41,298 bases of DNA, from positions 5,186,108 through 5,227,405 of the forward strand of contig BFEA01000021.1 in NCBI GenBank assembly GCA_003427395.1. The letters run 5' to 3'. Shown here piece by piece: positions 1 to 10,936 of the stretch (its first letter is position 1; each line of letters begins with the position of its first letter). Source of the DNA: Chara braunii. Lineage: Eukaryota; Streptophyta; Charophyceae; Charales; Characeae. Both the position numbers and the translations under genes were made by a program. Below the pieces are notes generated by a model. It was not told the DNA's origin. It did no database searches and worked only from the letters and a program-made list of their open reading frames with translations.

Positions 1-19
1 GTGGAAAAGGCGGAGAGAT

Positions 20-362
20 CCCAATGGGGGTATCAGAAATCCTTCCCCTCTCCTTCTGAATCTACTGGCCTCTTGGAAACCTTACGCCCCCTACGTGGCT
101 TTCGATAGTTCACAGATGGTGAAATTGCTCATGTTTCTGTCCCGTCATTGAGCAACGGGACAGAAACATGAGCANACGTGGCTTTCGATAGTTCACAGAT
201 GGTGAAATTGCTCATGTTTCTGTCCCGTCATTGAGCAACGGGACAGAAACATGAGCATTTTCACCATCTGCGAACTATCGAAAGCCACGTAGGGGGCGTA
301 AGGCTTCCAAGAAGCCAGTAGATACCGAAGGAGAGGGAACGCCTTTCTGATACCCCAATTGG
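20..362. repeat. Long foldback (inverted-repeat) element
   Basis: The left arm (from about 22) and the right arm (to about 362) are reverse complements with scattered mismatches. For example, the left reads CCAATGGGGGTATCAG and the right ends CTGATACCCCAATTGG. The centre is a tight hairpin, TGCTCATGTTTCTGTCCCG against CGGGACAGAAACATGAGCA. The whole is a foldback or MITE-like structure, inflated by the duplicated stretch around the N at 175. No coding capacity is visible; the short minus-strand reading frame here is a by-product of the repeat. Confidence 0.75.
93..257. other. Contig join: N at 175 between identical 82-bp copies
   Basis: Bases 93-174 (ACGTGGCTTTCGATAG...ACATGAGCA) are repeated at 176-257 and separated by one N. 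This is what two contigs with unmerged overlapping ends look like, so the true sequence probably has one copy. Confidence 0.75.
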
Positions 363-420
363 AATCATACGGGTTGGGGTCAACAATGGCAATGGCCGGA
401 CAACCTGCTTTCAATCCTTT

Positions 421-1090
421 CTATGGCCCATCGTTGTAACAGTAGACAGGTACAGATTGAGTTCGCTGCTGGGAACATTTGCGCGAACGGGTTGTCCATG
501 GTAAGACGCTGCTTTCGACTCGCTACAGCACGCTTAAGCAATGCGACTTCAGATTGTCAGTGGTACAATCCGTGGTAAGACGCTGCTTTCGACTCACTAC
601 GGCACGCTTAAGCGATGCGACTTTTCCACTTAAGGAACTGTCCTTTCTATGGCCTATCGCTGTAAAGTAGACAGGTACAGATTGAGTTCGCTGCTGGGAA
701 CATTTGCGCGAACAGATTGTCCATGGGAAGACGCTGCTTTCGACTCGCTACAACACGCTTAAGCAATGCGACTTCAGATTGTCAGTGGTACAATTCGTGG
801 TAAGACGCTGCTTTCGACTCAATACGGCACGCTTAAGCGATGCGACTTTTCCACTTAAGGAACTGTCCTTTCTATGGCCTATTGCTGTAACAGTAGACAG
901 ATACAGCTCGAGTTCGCTGCTGAGAACATTTGGGCGGACGGATTGTCCGCGGTAAGATGCTGCTTTCGACTCACTACAGCACGCTTAAGCAATGCGACTT
1001 CGGATTGTCACCGGTACAATCCGTGGTACGACGCTGCTTTCGACTCACTACAGCACGCCTACGCAATGCGACTTTTCCACTTAGGAACTG
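421..1090. repeat. Tandem array, three units of about 226 bp
   Basis: Units begin with CTATGGCC.AT at 421, 647 and 872, giving spacings of 226 and 225 bp. Each unit contains a second-level repeat of a roughly 50-bp block (GGTAAGACGCTGCTTTCGAC ... CTTAAGC.ATGCGACTT), usually twice. This satellite-like higher-order structure explains the short overlapping reading frames on the plus strand here. Confidence 0.85.
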
Positions 1091-2002
1091 AAGGAAGTAT
1101 TGCAGGTAGGCATTACTGTGAAGCTAGGTCAGGTGGTCTGCACTCCTAAGGGTAGAGCTGTGTACAAGGGGCATTTGCAGTTACTCGTACAACAGCCTTG
1201 GCGGAGACGGCTACTCAATTTCGGACTGTAGACACTCTGATCCGTTGGTATCTGTGATTTCTCGGGAAAACAGACGTGGTCCTCATTGAAGGGGGTTCTA
1301 GCACGGGCTATTAAGGCGAAGGATACATAGATGTGCGACGTAGATTGGTGGTTTGTATGATGTTTGATCATCGACTCGACACTGCTATGGTGCATGGCTT
1401 GATTTTGAAGGTGCCAATTATAGTAGCTCGCCTGTCTCCGTGGTTGAGCTCATCAGGATACGTTTTCTTTGGACTAAGAACAGACCGGTTTTAAGTTTCC
1501 TTTGGAATTTCCATAGGTTTGTGAAAAGTGATCGATTGGATATGCAACTGTCACTTGGAGCCGGATTGGGGTAGAAATGTCATGCACATCGAAACACCGA
1601 CACCCCAATTATCTGTCCGCTATTGTACAAGCACCGCTTGTGCATAACATTTAACTGGAATCAGTCCTTCATGGCCACGACGTTGGATGAAGGGCTACTC
1701 AAATTAATGATGCGTTCAAATTTTGATGGTCTTGGCTTGCAATGATTGGGAAAATGGGATTCTGCACTCACATGTTCTTCCTGAGCACAAGGACATCTCC
1801 GGATGGCGACCTGTTTCTCCCACATGTGCTGAACCAACCAGATTGGCTAGCGGCCGAGTAACCCCGCACTTAATTGTTCGCTTTTCTCGCTTCCCATTAG
1901 GCCGAGTTCAGTCTCAAGGCGGTAGGTGATTTTGTCCCTGGATTGGCAGATATAACGAAGTGCTTCACCAGATTGCATGGACTTGTTGATTTACTTTCAC
2001 GG
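1091..2002. other. Stretch with no recognisable gene
   Basis: Mixed-composition sequence without a long reading frame, RNA gene or clear repeat. It may be decayed transposon sequence continuing into the reverse-transcriptase-like remnant beyond it, but nothing in it identifies a family. Confidence 0.5.
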
Positions 2003-2488
2003 TCATTCGAAATGAAGGACATGTTTGTTTCCTAGCCACACGAGGATATCATTCATGCTCTCCACTGGTTGATCGATGTCTACTCCTCGAAAGGGTGTGG
2101 GGGAGTGAAGGTGGCTAAACGAGAGAGAGACGTGGTTATGGTCCGGAGGGCCACGGGACGACTGTATCACAATCACGCTGGATGACAAGGGCCTGCTTGG
2201 CAACCAATGCCAAGCCCCAGATGCCAAAAATGCTTCCACAACCTCCGCTGCCTCTTCCCCCATCTTGCAGCCAAATCAACGAAAAGTGGAGCGCACAAGC
2301 CTATGTGGGTATCCTCTGATCACGAGTTCCCTCTTAACTGCAAGGCAGGCCTCCTGCTGACCCCATACATCGCTGGACCAGCGAAACGCCTGGTGCAGCG
2401 TGCTGAGAATAGCTCCAATCTTAGCACACTTGTCATCTCTAGGATACTTACACGAGTTTTGGTAATCCCGGGTCCTCGGCATGGTCAT
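2003..2488 (-). pseudogene. Possible reverse-transcriptase C-terminal remnant
   Basis: One minus-strand frame runs through this interval, broken by a single TGA near 2276. The upper part reads WSSDVWGQQEACLAVKREL followed by VIRGYPHRLVRSTF. An 'E...L..L..RGYP..L' segment is common just after the palm/thumb region of LINE and Penelope-like reverse transcriptases. No catalytic (Y/F)xDD box is visible upstream in frame, so at most this is a decayed 3' piece of a retroelement. The match rests on a short motif, and the frame could also be chance. Confidence 0.3.
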
Positions 2489-3594
2489 GGCGGCGATCGT
2501 AGAATCACACCCTTCGGCCTTTGTATTTTACTTCGTAGTTCTAGGATGATTCTGGAATTTGGCAGAGGCTCTGCAGGGCCCTTCAGGTTTCACAATGGGG
2601 CCATTTTTGTGATAACAGCCATGCTTGCCCAATTTTTGCCTCGCCCGATCTACGAAGCGGGCTGCCCCCCCTCACAGGCTGTGGAATTTCACCTATTCTG
2701 GTCTCAGGAAGACCAACTTTTGCATCAGTTCTACTGTTTGAGGCAGGTACAGGTTACATTTCCCCACGATAGGCGGATGTAAGCATCGGACACAGCGCGG
2801 TTTCCAGGACATCACAGGCGGTACTCGGCCTTCATCCGGACTCCGGATTCCATTATGAGCAGCAGCGCTATATACATCACAGCACCTGTTCACAAGGTCT
2901 CTTATACGTTCGCAGTGTGCCCGGACAGTTGGTGGGTATGGCTGTGGCACCGCTGTCGTCGCCGCAGCCGAAGCGCAGATATGGTGACAGAACGCGCACA
3001 TTCGCTATCAGTGTCACCTTCCTACCTTCATCTAGGAACTGGCATTGTCCCTTCTCCCCTCCTGAAGGCTCCGACACAGCGGAACATAGTGGTCGTGTGC
3101 TCTCTGCCCGTGTGTTGGCTTTTTTGTGTGTTGTCTGCCCTGGGTTCTTCGCTTTGTTTTGTGACGTGGGCACAGGTAATCCCTGGGGCTGCCTGTCAAG
3201 ATCAATGGCTGAACTGCACTCCGATTGGATTACAGTTGCGAGGTCTCTTAAGATAGTGACACTGATCGATCGTCGGGGTTGTTTCTTCTGTTTGATCTGT
3301 GATGTCTTTGGCCGAAGTTGTGATTCCCTGATGGATACAATGGATAGGACGGGAGTAGGATAGTATAAAGGGGCAAGGCACTGGAATGTCCCCAGGATTG
3401 CATCCATGTATTCAAACATGTTCTCGCAGGAAGGAATTCTCCTAACGAGTCTGCTTGCAGGGTAGACGAAACGCGTCGAGGTGTGGCCGCGAGGCTGGGA
3501 TCAAGTGTCTATGCAATATTGGTTGCGTGCGTAACGGAGTGCTTGAATTGGTGTCGTTTTCTCTCCATTCTCATGCTCTAGCTGTCTTGCCGGG
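2489..3594. other. Stretch with no recognisable gene
   Basis: Several reading frames of 100-180 codons overlap on both strands here (for example minus 2877-3419 and plus 2917-3363). None shows a familiar domain, membrane pattern or splice-supported continuity. I regard them as shadows of GC-balanced, non-coding sequence. Confidence 0.45.
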
Positions 3595-3598
3595 CAGT

Positions 3599-3626
3599 TT
3601 CTCTCTCTCTCTCTCTCTCTCTCTCG
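3599..3626. repeat. (CT)n microsatellite
   Basis: Uninterrupted CT dinucleotide run. Confidence 0.95.
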
Positions 3627-3794
3627 GATGACAGTGGTTTAAGAAGAAGATGAAGCTCAACTGGCAGCCCCTCTCAGGTTGCCCCCTACTATCTTTGGCT
3701 TTTTTTTCGAAAGAAAAGACGGTGAGACTGCAACAGGCTTGACTCAACACTGTTCTAACTTACTAGTTTCAAATCTCCAAATCTGTTGACTTCA

Positions 3795-3854
3795 ACAAAC
3801 AAACAAACAAACAAACAAACAAACAAACAAACAGACAGACAGACAGACAGACAA
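3795..3854. repeat. Compound (AAAC)n-(AGAC)n microsatellite
   Basis: About nine AAAC units change into about six AGAC units. This produces the spurious cysteine/leucine/valine repeat frame on the minus strand. Confidence 0.95.
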
Positions 3855-4172
3855 AGTTCTGAGGGACACCCGCTGTTTTTTGGATGAGAGACTAGAGTCT
3901 ATCATAATTCTCTCTCTAATCGTGGATGGGCTGGCTTGTCTTTTTTTCGGGGGTTGTCGGTGACATCGCTGCACTATTTTGTCTCTCTCTTTCGATGTTT
4001 GGTTTGGTCCCTGGTCTGACTCTTCTCCTTCATTATTGTGGTGTGTCATGGAATTTGCTTATGGGTGGATCTTTATTTTCCATGCTCATGCAAGTGGCTG
4101 TTGTGCCGAACAACTTTTCTCACTTTCTCGCTCTGACTCTCAGTTTCTGCATACCCATGCATAGAATACAAG

Positions 4173-4330
4173 ATTTTTTTTTTTTTTTTTTTAATTTTAA
4201 ACAGGGCCCTATGGTCCTGGCTCCTTCTATTCTGGGGAGCGTCAGTCCGGTTCCTATTCCACCGGCAAGTCAATGTACAATACAACCATTCACTCACGCT
4301 TCCTTCCGTTCGGCCGAAGGAACTATAGAA
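4173..4330 (-). mobile_element. Retroelement 3' end, 'GGAATAGGAACC' family
   Basis: Read on the minus strand, the element has GCGTGAGTGA, then ACTTGCCGGTGGAATAGGAA, then GCTCCCCAGAATAGAAGGAG, a CCAGGACCATAGGG segment and a poly(A) run (the T tract at 4173-4192). The same ordered blocks with an A-rich tail recur at 12.5, 17.9, 30.7, 32.2 and 33.4 kb. This identifies an interspersed poly(A)-tailed retroelement, either a SINE or the shared 3' end of a LINE. Confidence 0.65.
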
Positions 4331-4665
4331 TACAAGAATTAACTCAACATTAACTCAGATTCAAAATTCCAATCACGAACTTCAATCAAATGAACCACCC
4401 AAATAAGAAAAGAAAAAGAAGAAAAGAAAAAAAAACAAACCACCAAACAGAGTTCAGTCCGGTTCCTATTCCACCGGCAAGTCAATGTACAATACAACCA
4501 TTCACTCACGCTTCCTTCCGTTCGGCCGAAGGAACTATAGAATACAAGAATTAACTCAACATTAACTCAGATTCAAAATTCCAATCACGAACTTCAATCA
4601 AATGAACCACCCAAATAAGAAAAGAAAAAGAAGAAAAGAAAAAAAAACAAACCACCAAACAGAGT
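4242..4665. repeat. Perfect 212-bp tandem duplication
   Basis: Bases 4242-4453 and 4454-4665 appear identical by eye, including the A-rich AAGAAAAGAAAAAGAAG stretch. It is either a very recent duplication or an assembly artefact of the kind seen at the N bases. Confidence 0.85.
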
Positions 4666-4888
4666 TCTGCATTTGTATATATAGATACAATAGATTACAA
4701 GAAGTAACAGAACACTGTCCGGACTCCAGAAAAGCACGAAACAACAATAACAAAGTCCATTCTTGACTCCGAAACCTGAAGAAATCAGCGACAAACATAA
4801 GTGAATGTGCACGGGCTCGAAAACTTCACTGTCCAAAATCTCAAAACTGTCTCACAGGTCTCCCAGAAATTTCACAGAACTGTCAGTG

Positions 4889-4931
4889 CTCTCTCTCTCT
4901 CTCTCTCTCTCTTTCTTCTCTGTTCTCTCTG

Positions 4932-4982
<51 letters not shown>
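4889..4982. repeat. Compound (CT)n/(GT)n microsatellite
   Basis: A CT run at about 4889-4912 is followed by a GT run at about 4935-4981. Both strands give low-complexity reading frames that are not genes. Confidence 0.95.
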
Positions 4983-4983
<1 letters not shown>

Positions 4984-4989
4984 ATCTCC

Positions 4990-5960
4990 AAGCTTTTCTC
5001 AGAACTCTTGAAAACTCAACAGAGTGACCTCTAAACACTCCCGCACTGCCTAATGAAACACAAGTACACAATGTTCCAAAGCTAAGTGTTCTAGACCGAA
5101 AAAAGAAAAAAGAAAAAAAAACTTCAAAAAAGTGCTCTAGAGCCAAACGGCCCCCTCCCTCTCTGTGTGCAGACGCACCAATCACACCTCTCCAACGTAC
5201 AGCCTGGCAGAAAATCTCATTTGGAATGCATGTTAAACCTCAGAAGAATCTTAGGGGCAGGTGCTGCTTTCCAACAAGAACGTGGTTAGTCTTACGGTCA
5301 GATTCGTGCTCCTTCAACAACGGACAAATAACTCCCGTAAACCCTGGCACCAATTCTCTAGACTCCTCAGACCTGCCCTGCAGGTCACAAAAAGCCTAGT
5401 GCCCACCCCTCCCAGCTTCAAACGAGCTCTTCCCAGGCCTGCACAACTGCATCTCCTCTGAGCTTTTCAGAGGTTCACCGTTGTATCCTCTGGACAAGAA
5501 CCTGGACATTATTAGGGCAAGGGTCCATGCTTTCCAAGCCGGCCCTTAATCCGGCCGAGGGTTTCTCTCTTACACATCCTCAGACGAACTCGCGCAGTGG
5601 TCAGCATGTGCTCCCAATGGTCAAGTGTTCGAACCTCAAAACTCGCACAGTTTGATCCAGCCACTCAAGGTATTTTCCGAAAATATTCCACCCCCCCTCA
5701 TAGGCTCCGAAAAGACCTCTCGCAGAACTCTTCATGTAATTTCCCAGGCCTCCAGTGCCCTAATTAACCAACAGCTGCACCCCGACACTGGGCCTACCCT
5801 GATGGACTGAACACCGGCAAGACAGAACAATGCAGCCAACAGTCACAGCCCAAAATGTGGACATGCTTCTTTGACCCATGATACTTTTTGAAGCTCGTCC
5901 TTCATTGAAACAGCAAGACGACCAACAAGATATCGGACTGGTACACATCGGAACCACAAA
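4990..5960. other. Stretch with no recognisable gene
   Basis: No domain, RNA gene or clear repeat boundary was identified. Short frames of 60-100 codons exist on both strands without recognisable motifs. Confidence 0.45.
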
Positions 5961-6508
5961 CGAGACATGCTCCTAGGGAGCCTACATGGGACGGGCACAC
6001 GGGACTGGCCATGGGACAAGCACATGGAACCAGGGATAGGACTGGCGCACATAGGAACAACGAAAGACCTATTACTGCAGAGCCATCACAAGGCAAACAA
6101 ATTAGGATCACCAACTAGACCCGGGCAGCATCGGGAACCAGCAAATTCAAGCAGCCAACATCCTACTCCTGCGAAGCCATCACATGGCAAACAAAGTACG
6201 ATCAGCAACTAGACCCGGGTGGCATCGGGAACCAGCAAATACAAGCGGTCAATGTCCATGCCGAACTGCCCATGCGATAAGCACATGGAACCAGACATGG
6301 GACTGGCACACATAGAACGAGCGAAAGGCCTATGAAACAATGAGGCAAACAAATTATGATCAGCAAGGCAAATAGATTATGATCAGCAAGTAGAACCGAA
6401 CAGCATTTAGGACCGGGAAATACAAGCAGCCAACAAACAAGGGGCTAGCAGATAGAAGAAAGAAAAAGGGACCATGGGACAAGCACAAGGCCCCCGGGCC
6501 GACCCCGG

Positions 6509-6570
<62 letters not shown>

Positions 6571-7470
6571 CGGGACCATGGGACCAGCACAAGGCACCCA
6601 TTAAAAAAGAACCGCCAGAAAGGCAAATACATAGAATCAGTAGATAAGACTCGCCATGTCCATCCTCGGCACCACAAAAATGGCCCTATTGGAGACCATC
6701 AAATAGAGTCGGAACTACATGTGCGTTTAGCAAACAGAAGCAGCCAGTATGTGGGACTGGTGCAAGGTCCATACATGAGGGAAGGCAAACATACCAGGCC
6801 AGCACATCAAACTGGCCACGCCAATTTTTGGGAGCAGCACACAGACTTGGCCTACATTTCTACATTATTTGTGTATCCGTAAATGGCCAACATTTGCGTC
6901 CCGAAAGACGTAAAACGACATCAACATCTGAGAACTGCAGGGGCACACTCGTATGGGACCACCGTGAAGGCCAACACATAAAGGCACGACATGAGGCAAA
7001 CATACGGGGCCAGCACATCGAACTGGCCCCATCAATTTTTGGGAGCAGCACATAGACTTCGCCAGCATTTGCGTAACAGCAAATGACCAGCATTTGTGTC
7101 CCGACAGGCGTAAAAGGGCATCAAGATATGGGACCTGCAGGGGACACAATCGTAGAGACCAACGCGACGGCCAACACCTAGGACAACAGCCACATCACAA
7201 ACGCAAACATACACAGGGATACCAGATTGAACTGGCCGTGTCAATCTCTTTGGGAGCAGCAAGATATTGCAAACACAAAAAATGGGTACCAGCAAATGTA
7301 AAAGGGCGTCGCCGTCAACATGCAAGTCTGAGACGAACTCGCACGGGACCAACACAAAGCCAACACACATGGGCTAAGCACATAGAAGGCCAAGCCCTAC
7401 AACCAGCACATAGAACCAACACACAGGTCAACTCATGGGCCCCACAAGTGGGACCCTGACTCATGGGCCC
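5960..7470. repeat. Diverged tandem/nested repeat zone
   Basis: Phrases recur in imperfect order: GGGAC.AGCACATGGAACCAG, ATCAGCAACTAGACCCGGG.. GCATCGGGAACCAGCAAAT, and GGGGCCAGCACATCGAACTGG..ATCAATTTTTGGGAGCAGCA followed by GTAAAAGGGCATCA. This points to a decayed minisatellite of long, variable units. Open frames here on the minus strand follow the repeats and show no conserved domain. Confidence 0.55.
6510..6566. repeat. (AT)n microsatellite
   Basis: About 28 uninterrupted AT units; they are the source of the alternating isoleucine/tyrosine reading frames. Confidence 0.97.
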
Positions 7471-7620
7471 AGAAAGTGGGACCATGAGGGGACCCAAGGC
7501 AACAAATCCCCCAGAATTCTGAATTATTCTTTCTAGGCCAAGCCTGCGAAAGTCAAAGACACAACTGAAGTTGGTGAATATAGTGGACAAAAAAACAAGA
7601 AAAAGAACAGAGCGGCTCAC

Positions 7621-7783
7621 CGTAGCCCGATATCTGGAGCCGGTGCACTCCGCTCTTCAAGAATCCTTCTCGCTCCAGCCATCACCGGGCGACCAATCTG
7701 ATCTCTCACATGTAATGGGATTCGCATATTCTCCACTCGAAACATGAGGCCCTGACAAAAAGGATGATGACAGGGCAGAGTGC
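7621..7783 (-). CDS. Candidate coding exon of an unidentified gene
   Basis: On the minus strand a well-formed acceptor (TCTTCCATGTTGCAG) precedes an open 163-base segment that ends at a strong donor (CTACG|GTGAGC). The exon starts with two bases completing a codon and ends with two bases of the next. It encodes about 53 residues with a protein-like character: TLPCHHPFCQGLMFRVENM, IPLHVRDQIGRPVMAGARR, ILEERSAPAPDIGL. The close Cys-His-His-Cys pattern could bind metal but does not match a zinc-finger class I know. I cannot name the family. The exon lies 3.4 kb downstream of the MHX stop on the same strand, so it would belong to a separate gene whose other exons I did not find. It may equally be a captured or decayed gene fragment. 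Confidence 0.35.
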
Positions 7784-8003
7784 CTGCAACATGGAAGACC
7801 CCAATGCGATCATCGCATCCATCCACTTGGCGCTCTGAGAGCTCATTACAATTGATTAAATATCAAGTGATCGACCCATCTCTAGTCTATCTAAGCCTCC
7901 GCTGGTCGGCTGAACAACTGAGATCTCCCATCTCCTGGTCTTAATCAATCTCCGTGACAGACAATTTCTGCCATTTACCCTTATCGCTTGGTGACGATCG
8001 AAA

Positions 8004-8029
8004 CCCTTATCGCTTGGTGGCGATAAGGG
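8004..8029. repeat. Perfect 10-bp hairpin
   Basis: CCCTTATCGC and GCGATAAGGG flank a 6-base loop. A near copy of the left arm (CCTTATCGCTTGGTGACGAT) lies immediately upstream at about 7978-7999, so this may be a short inverted duplication rather than a terminator. Confidence 0.6.
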
Positions 8030-8233
8030 TAACCTGATAGGAGACATTTTCGGAGTACGTGGGGTTTGATGGATTGGCTACATATCATAAATTCCTCCCG
8101 TTTCCGGTGTTTCACAGCCGCCGACATAACACAACTCCACACTATTAAGATACAGAGAGGGTATAACCGTATAACGCCTCTCAATAACGACCTCAACCTG
8201 TCCCAGCATCAATCTACACTTCTACAGCCCACT

Positions 8234-8325
8234 AACCTGGTTTAAGTCTACTCAGCAAGTGCACATTAAAATGAGCCACTAACCTAGTTTTTAAATCTAC
8301 TCAGCAACTGCAACATTAAAATGAG
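8234..8325. repeat. Two-copy 45-bp tandem repeat
   Basis: The block ACTAACCT.GTTT...TCTACTCAGCAA.TGCA and CATTAAAATGAG occurs twice in a row. Confidence 0.75.
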
Positions 8326-8329
8326 TACA

Positions 8330-10130
8330 CGGACAGAGACTGGGCTCTTGGCCATTGATCAAGACCTGGCCTCCTGGCCTTTTTTTTTTTTTTTTTGGAG
8401 GTCCAACTGGGGAACATGTATGTCATCCGACAGCAGATTTGCAACAAAGCTGCCTCGACTCTCATCCGACGGCAGATTTGCAACAAAGCTGCTTCGACTC
8501 TCGAGTTAAACTTTCGTAAAGGGGTAGCCATTAACCTTCGTAAACCCAACGGGCTTCGAACACCGGATCTTTCTGTCAACAGCTGCGTTGCACTGCGTAC
8601 CTGTACATGGGATCGGCATACGTACGCTCGTACATCTGGGGAACAAGTATGCACTTCCGTTACATGCACGCCATTGTACCGACTTCTTTTTTGACCATTT
8701 TGGGAGGGGGGTTTGGCTACCGGGGAGGGGGGGCACGGGCTATCGAGGCGGAGGGGGAGGGTCACGGCGCCTCGAATTAGTCCGCGTACGCGTACACCAA
8801 AGCCACAATCTTGGCCACACCCGTGCGCTCACACAGAATTATACACGCATTCGCAGGTCAACTCGCAGTTGTAGGCATGCACGGTTCAGGAGCCTGAGCC
8901 AGGTGATGCCGCCTCGAATTAGTCCGCGCAACTGGGGCAAAACAAATGGAGCCAGTGTCAGACAAAGAAAGGAGTGACATCGGACTCTAGCCTTTCGCCT
9001 GCAAGAACACAACAACTTCTGCCATGCTCTCGCGTTCCTCGATATTCGCCAAGAACTTCTGATGCGTTTCTCAGACTCAGAAACACTGACCCGATTGGAT
9101 ACGGGGCATATTCAAATCCCAATTCCTCCAAAAGCCGAGAAGCGGTAGACCCACAACCATGACACAGGCTTGCCAGGCTCTCAGGTCCATCAACATTTGT
9201 TCAAAGCGCGGCTGCTGGACGGCGGCCATTCCACTGACCATCTGATTGCACAGGTTTGGCACACGTCCAATAACCCTTTGGTTCCCCATCCCTGTGAAAG
9301 CAGAGGCTCTAGTGTATTCCAAAAAGCCGCAATCTTGGCCACGCCCGAGCGCTCACTTCACCACTACCTGCCAGGTCGAACGCTTACCCTTGCCCTTCTA
9401 GAGAAATCTCACAACTATCTCGGCCAAACCCGCGCAGTTCCGTTCCTTTCCCATGCATCATCTGTCATCTCTGCTTGCCCTCAAAATATGCTTCCACTTC
9501 GAGAGACCAGAGAAGATCCCAGTCTGACCTGGAATGCACAGAGCAGGTCCACACCCATGTGATCAGATCTGACAAATCTGACCATAGAATCAAATCTAAC
9601 CCGAGTGTGCAATCCCAACAGTCATATGTAAATCAAAGCTCGAACCTAAATCAACCGCATACGAACCACGACAACACAAACTGAGCCTGAAGGATCTTAT
9701 TCTCCTTCAATCTGGTTGGGTCTCGTTCAACAATGGACCCGATGTGACCTGAACAGAGTCCGAGCTGGCTTTCCAGTCCAGCAGAACCTTGTGCAATCTG
9801 TCGAAAACCAACTGCCCGAACCAGCAGAACCATCTTCTTTTCCTTTTTATTTTTTCACGACGGCTGGCAGCAGACGTGGCCTCATATGGATCCTCATTTT
9901 AGCAGTGCGCAACAGTTTGATTTCGCTGCTGATGGCACCAGGCTCGAAAGAGTCCAGCAGTATCGCTGTTCCATCTGCTGATGCTTCTGATCTGATCTGG
10001 TAAACTTTGATCCCATCTTCAACTCTTATCTGATTGAGACTCAATCCTGTATCTGGATCCGGTTCGATAAGATGTGATCTGAATTCTAATCCATTGCAGA
10101 TTTGCAATCTGGAATCACATCGGAACCGAG
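8330..10130. other. Stretch with minor repeats and no recognisable gene
   Basis: It holds a 39-bp direct repeat at about 8425-8500 (CATCCGAC.GCAGATTTGC...CTCGACTCTC). It also holds a phrase shared between about 8805 and 9325 (AGCC.CAATCTTGGCCACRCC) and a CGCCTCGAATTAGTCCGCG phrase at 8768 and 8911. The reading frames of up to 149 codons show no known domain. Confidence 0.45.
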
Positions 10131-10640
10131 GATGACACCTAAGCTGAGCCTCTCCAGTTTCAAACCCAATCCGTTGATGGCGCGCCAATCCGGGAGGCTG
10201 AAACCACATGTCAGCTAGGGTGAAACCACAATGTCATGTCATTAAGCTGACCATAATCTCAAAACGCCGATTCCAGTTCATCAAACTGGAAGCCACATAC
10301 GACACCTACGCTGAGCCGCTCCAGTTTCAAACCCAATCCATTCATGGGGCTCCAGTCCAGGAGGCTGAAACCACATGTCAGTGTCATTTAGCTCACCAGA
10401 ATCTCAAAGAGCCGATTCCAGGTGATCAGACTCGAAGCCACATTGATGTCGGGCCAATCACAGAGGCCGAAACGACATATCAGCATGGACAAGAGTCTCC
10501 AGTTTCAAAACCGATGCATTGACGGTGTGCCTGTCAGAGAAGCTGAAGCCACATGTCAGCGAGGTCAAAAGCACAGTGTCAAGTCATTTAGCTGACCAGA
10601 ATCTCAAAGAGTCGATTCCAGTGGACGGAACAGGAAGTGG
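10130..10640. repeat. Diverged tandem repeat, about 145-180 bp units
   Basis: TAGCTGACCAGAATCTCAAA followed by GAG(C/T)CGATTCCAG occurs at about 10245, 10388 and 10580. Each is preceded by a GAAACCACATGTCAG-type phrase and a CTCCAGTTTCAAACC.AT phrase. About three decayed units. Confidence 0.7.
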
Positions 10641-10689
10641 ATCTGCAGGTGTAATGTGATTTCCCTGGGAGTATAATATATACATATAT

Positions 10690-10936
10690 ATAGTCTATAT
10701 ATCGTCACAAACAGAACTGCCCGGTAAAACCGTAGGGTTCAGCCTCCTGATGAGTCGGTGAAACTCCGACGAAACAGTTTGTCACAGCCCCTCGTTTGTT
10801 GTGTGGTATATATATACCACATGAATATATATATATCGTCAAATAGAACTGCCCGGTAAACCGTAGGCAGAGAGGGAGAAGAGGACAACAAACGAGGGGC
10901 TGTGACAAACTGTTTCGTCGGAGTTTCACCGACCCA
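10690..10936. mobile_element. Inverted pair of hammerhead-core elements
   Basis: A plus-strand copy (core at 10747-10783, continuing through CACAGCCCCTCGTTTGTTGT) and a minus-strand copy (about 10840-10936) face each other around a GTGGTATATATATACCAC hairpin. A separate piece, GTCACAAACAGAACTGCCCG, sits at 10706 in minus-element orientation. Copies are bordered by TA runs. The same element occurs at 13672-13806. The CCTGATGAG...CGAAAC motif is typical of the ribozymes carried by Penelope-like retroelements, but no encoded protein is present here, so assignment to that class is inferred. Confidence 0.6.
10747..10783 (+). ncRNA. Hammerhead-ribozyme-like core, copy A
   Basis: The conserved boxes are in order: CTGATGA (10747-10753), a 5-bp stem II GTCGG/CCGAC (10754-10758 with 10766-10770), then GAAA (10771-10774). 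A short stem III ACA/TGT follows with a GTT loop (10774-10782), and the GTC cleavage triplet ends at 10783. Minimal stem III is a known trait of Penelope-associated hammerheads. The flanks that should form stem I (CCTC before the core, ACAG after the cut) do not pair as read, so self-cleavage of a monomer is doubtful. This copy is antisense to the exchanger gene and lies about 370 bases past its stop codon. Confidence 0.55.

Noticed and set aside
2207-2782. 191-codon plus-strand frame
   Set aside because: No recognisable domain, and it is opposite the reverse-transcriptase-like remnant, so it is likely a shadow.
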